Assembly: GCA_030430125.1 (NCBI GenBank)
Contig: JAUIGA010000185.1
Location: 1 to 6,709 of the forward strand
Length of the DNA stretch: 6,709 bases
Direction: 5' to 3'
Origin: Chloroflexia bacterium
GTDB taxonomy: Bacteria; Chloroflexota; Chloroflexia; Thermomicrobiales; UBA6265
Shown here: piece after piece, positions 5,493 to 6,709 of the stretch
Layout: the number at the start of each line of letters is the position of its first letter
Position numbering within the stretch: position 1 is the first letter of the stretch
The notes under the pieces: generated by a model
Told to the model about the DNA's origin: nothing
Databases searched by the model: none
What the model saw: only the letters and a program-made list of their open reading frames with translations
Position numbers and translations under genes: made by a program

Positions 5493-5513
5493 GGTGTCTT
5501 GAGGAGGACCACC

Positions 5514-6709
5514 ATGACCGACAACCGCTACTACATCACCACGTCGATTCCCTACGTCAATGGCGAGCCGCATATCGGTTTTGCGCTGGAGGCCATCCAG
5601 TGTGACGTCCTCGCGCGATACCATCGACAACGCGGCGAGGACACCCGGTACCTCTCCGGCACGGACGAAAACGCGCTCACCAATCTCCAGGCGGCCGAGC
5701 GCGAGGGCGTCAGCGTGCGCGCGCTGGTCGATCGCAACGCGCCGCGCTTCGAGGCGCTACGCGCGCCCCTGCGTCTCTCGACCGACGACTTCATCCGTAC
5801 CAGCACCGACCCGCGCCACCACCCCGGCGCCCAGAAACTGTGGACGACCATCGCCGCGGCCGGCGACATCTACTCCCGCCAGTACCAGGGGCTCTACTGC
5901 GTCCGATGCGAGCGCTTCTACAAGCCCGAAGAGCTGGTAGACGAGCGCTGCCCGATCCACGGCACCGAACCCGAGCGCGTCGACGAGGAGAACTACTTCT
6001 TCCGCCTGTCGGCCTACGAGGACAGGCTCCGCGACCTGATCACCAGCAACGAGCTGCTCGTTCAGCCGGAGCACCGTCGCGCCGAGATTCTCGCATTCAT
6101 CGACCAGGGGCTGGAGGACTTCAGCATCTCTCGCCAGGCGAGCCGTGGCCAGGGCTGGGGCGTGCCCGTCCCCGGCGACCCAAACCAGGTGATGTACGTC
6201 TGGGTCGATGCGCTGAGCAACTACATCACTGCGCTCGGCTATGCCGGCGAAGATGCGCTGTTCGACCGCTACTGGTTGAACAACCCCAACCGGGTGCACG
6301 TCGTCGGCAAAGACATCATCCGCTTCCACGTTATCTACTGGCCGGCGATGCTGCTCTCGGCTGGACTCCCTGCGCCCACTGTGGTCAACGTGCACGAGTT
6401 CCTCACCCACGACGGGGAGAAGATGAGCAAGAGCCGGGGCAATGTCGTCGACCCCATCCTGCTCGTCGATCAATACGGATCCGACGCGGTCCGGTATTGG
6501 CTGCTGCGCGATATGCCGCGCACGAGCGACGGCGACTTCTCGTATCAGCGCCTGGAGGATCGGTACAACACCGATCTCGCCAACGATCTCGGCAACCTGC
6601 TAAACCGTTCCGTGGGCATGCTGCATCGCTATCGTGGCGGCGTGGTGCCGTCCGCGATCGCCGCCGCTGAGCAGGATCCGGTGCTGCGCGAAATTGCCGC
6701 GGCGATCCC
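5514..6709 (+). CDS. metG: Methionyl-tRNA synthetase (3' end beyond window)
   Basis: This class I synthetase activates methionine with ATP and charges initiator and elongator tRNA-Met. The window holds 398 whole codons; the family has about 500-650, so the end of the anticodon-binding domain and any C-terminal tRNA-binding domain are missing. The first catalytic signature is PHIGFALE, so residues 20-23 read HIGF rather than HIGH. The second, KMSKS, is intact at 303-307. A single zinc knuckle, CVRC and CPIH (C129, C132, C146, H149), matches the T. thermophilus type. GTDENA near residue 49 and YVWVDALSNY near 228 are further family motifs. The start is the ATG at 5514 with GGAGG at 5503-5507, six bases upstream. 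The gene is controlled by the T-box leader just before it, whose specifier codon is ATG. No second gene is visible. Confidence 0.97.
   Translation, partial: MTDNRYYITTSIPYVNGEPHIGFALEAIQCDVLARYHRQRGEDTRYLSGTDENALTNLQAAEREGVSVRALVDRNAPRFEALRAPLRLSTDDFIRTSTDPRHHPGAQKLWTTIAAAGDIYSRQYQGLYCVRCERFYKPEELVDERCPIHGTEPERVDEENYFFRLSAYEDRLRDLITSNELLVQPEHRRAEILAFIDQGLEDFSISRQASRGQGWGVPVPGDPNQVMYVWVDALSNYITALGYAGEDALFDRYWLNNPNRVHVVGKDIIRFHVIYWPAMLLSAGLPAPTVVNVHEFLTHDGEKMSKSRGNVVDPILLVDQYGSDAVRYWLLRDMPRTSDGDFSYQRLEDRYNTDLANDLGNLLNRSVGMLHRYRGGVVPSAIAAAEQDPVLREIAAAI

Noticed and set aside
5757..6473. 238-residue minus-strand frame inside metG
   Set aside because: It runs opposite a region with intact zinc knuckle and KMSKS motifs; such long antisense frames are common in GC-rich DNA.
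5840..6670. 276-residue plus-strand frame inside metG
   Set aside because: Arg/Pro-rich product in an alternative frame of metG, with no motif or ribosome binding site.
1..6709. CRISPR arrays, insertion sequences, tRNA or rRNA genes
   Set aside because: No regularly spaced repeats of CRISPR length, no transposase or flanking terminal repeats, and no cloverleaf or rRNA sequence seen on either strand.

Overview
The window is GC-rich bacterial DNA, mostly about 64% GC by hand count of sample lines. Its gene content and a T-box riboswitch point to a Gram-positive-type or Chloroflexota lineage, since T-boxes are known mainly from Firmicutes, Actinobacteria and Chloroflexota. The protein style, including a methionyl-tRNA synthetase with a T. 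thermophilus-like single zinc knuckle, makes a Thermomicrobia-like Chloroflexota a reasonable guess. No ribosomal RNA or other decisive marker is present, so this is inference.

Layout. Positions 1-720 hold one open frame (+) cut by the left edge. Its first 430 bases or so encode a phosphotransferase-like domain and the rest encode the last third of a sugar-type ABC transporter permease. The two halves belong to unrelated families and differ in GC (about 70% against 64%), so this is a chimera, either natural or an assembly artefact. Converging on it is a small hypothetical gene (845-1216, -). Divergent from that is a PLP-dependent threonine/serine dehydratase (1333-2400, +). It converges on a single-domain cupin (2471-2953, -) across a hairpin with a nested outer inverted repeat.

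The cupin is divergent from a two-gene unit: an XRE-cupin regulator (3238-3861, +) overlapping by 8 bases an RhtA-type EamA exporter (3854-4807, +). The region between the cupin and the regulator is unusually patterned. It holds a cluster of ATGC tetramers, several spaced exactly 10 bp apart, a duplicated GCTGGAATG element and a perfect 12-bp palindrome just before the regulator's ribosome binding site.

After about 335 bases without a convincing gene comes a full T-box leader (5143-5492). It has a Stem I with kink-turn, an ATG specifier codon, AG bulge and apical loop, a T-box sequence whose UGGU bulge suits an ACCA tRNA end, and an intrinsic terminator that shares a strand with the antiterminator. 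It precedes metG (5514 to the window end, +), and the methionine specifier matches the gene it controls.

How it fits together. The dehydratase consumes threonine or serine, and the exporter belongs to the threonine/homoserine exporter family with an XRE-cupin regulator in front of it, so positions 1333-4807 may form a neighbourhood for disposing of excess amino acid. metG is a separate unit that senses uncharged initiator or elongator tRNA-Met. The strongest observations are the T-box switch, the chimeric frame at the left end and the patterned regulatory region upstream of the XRE gene.
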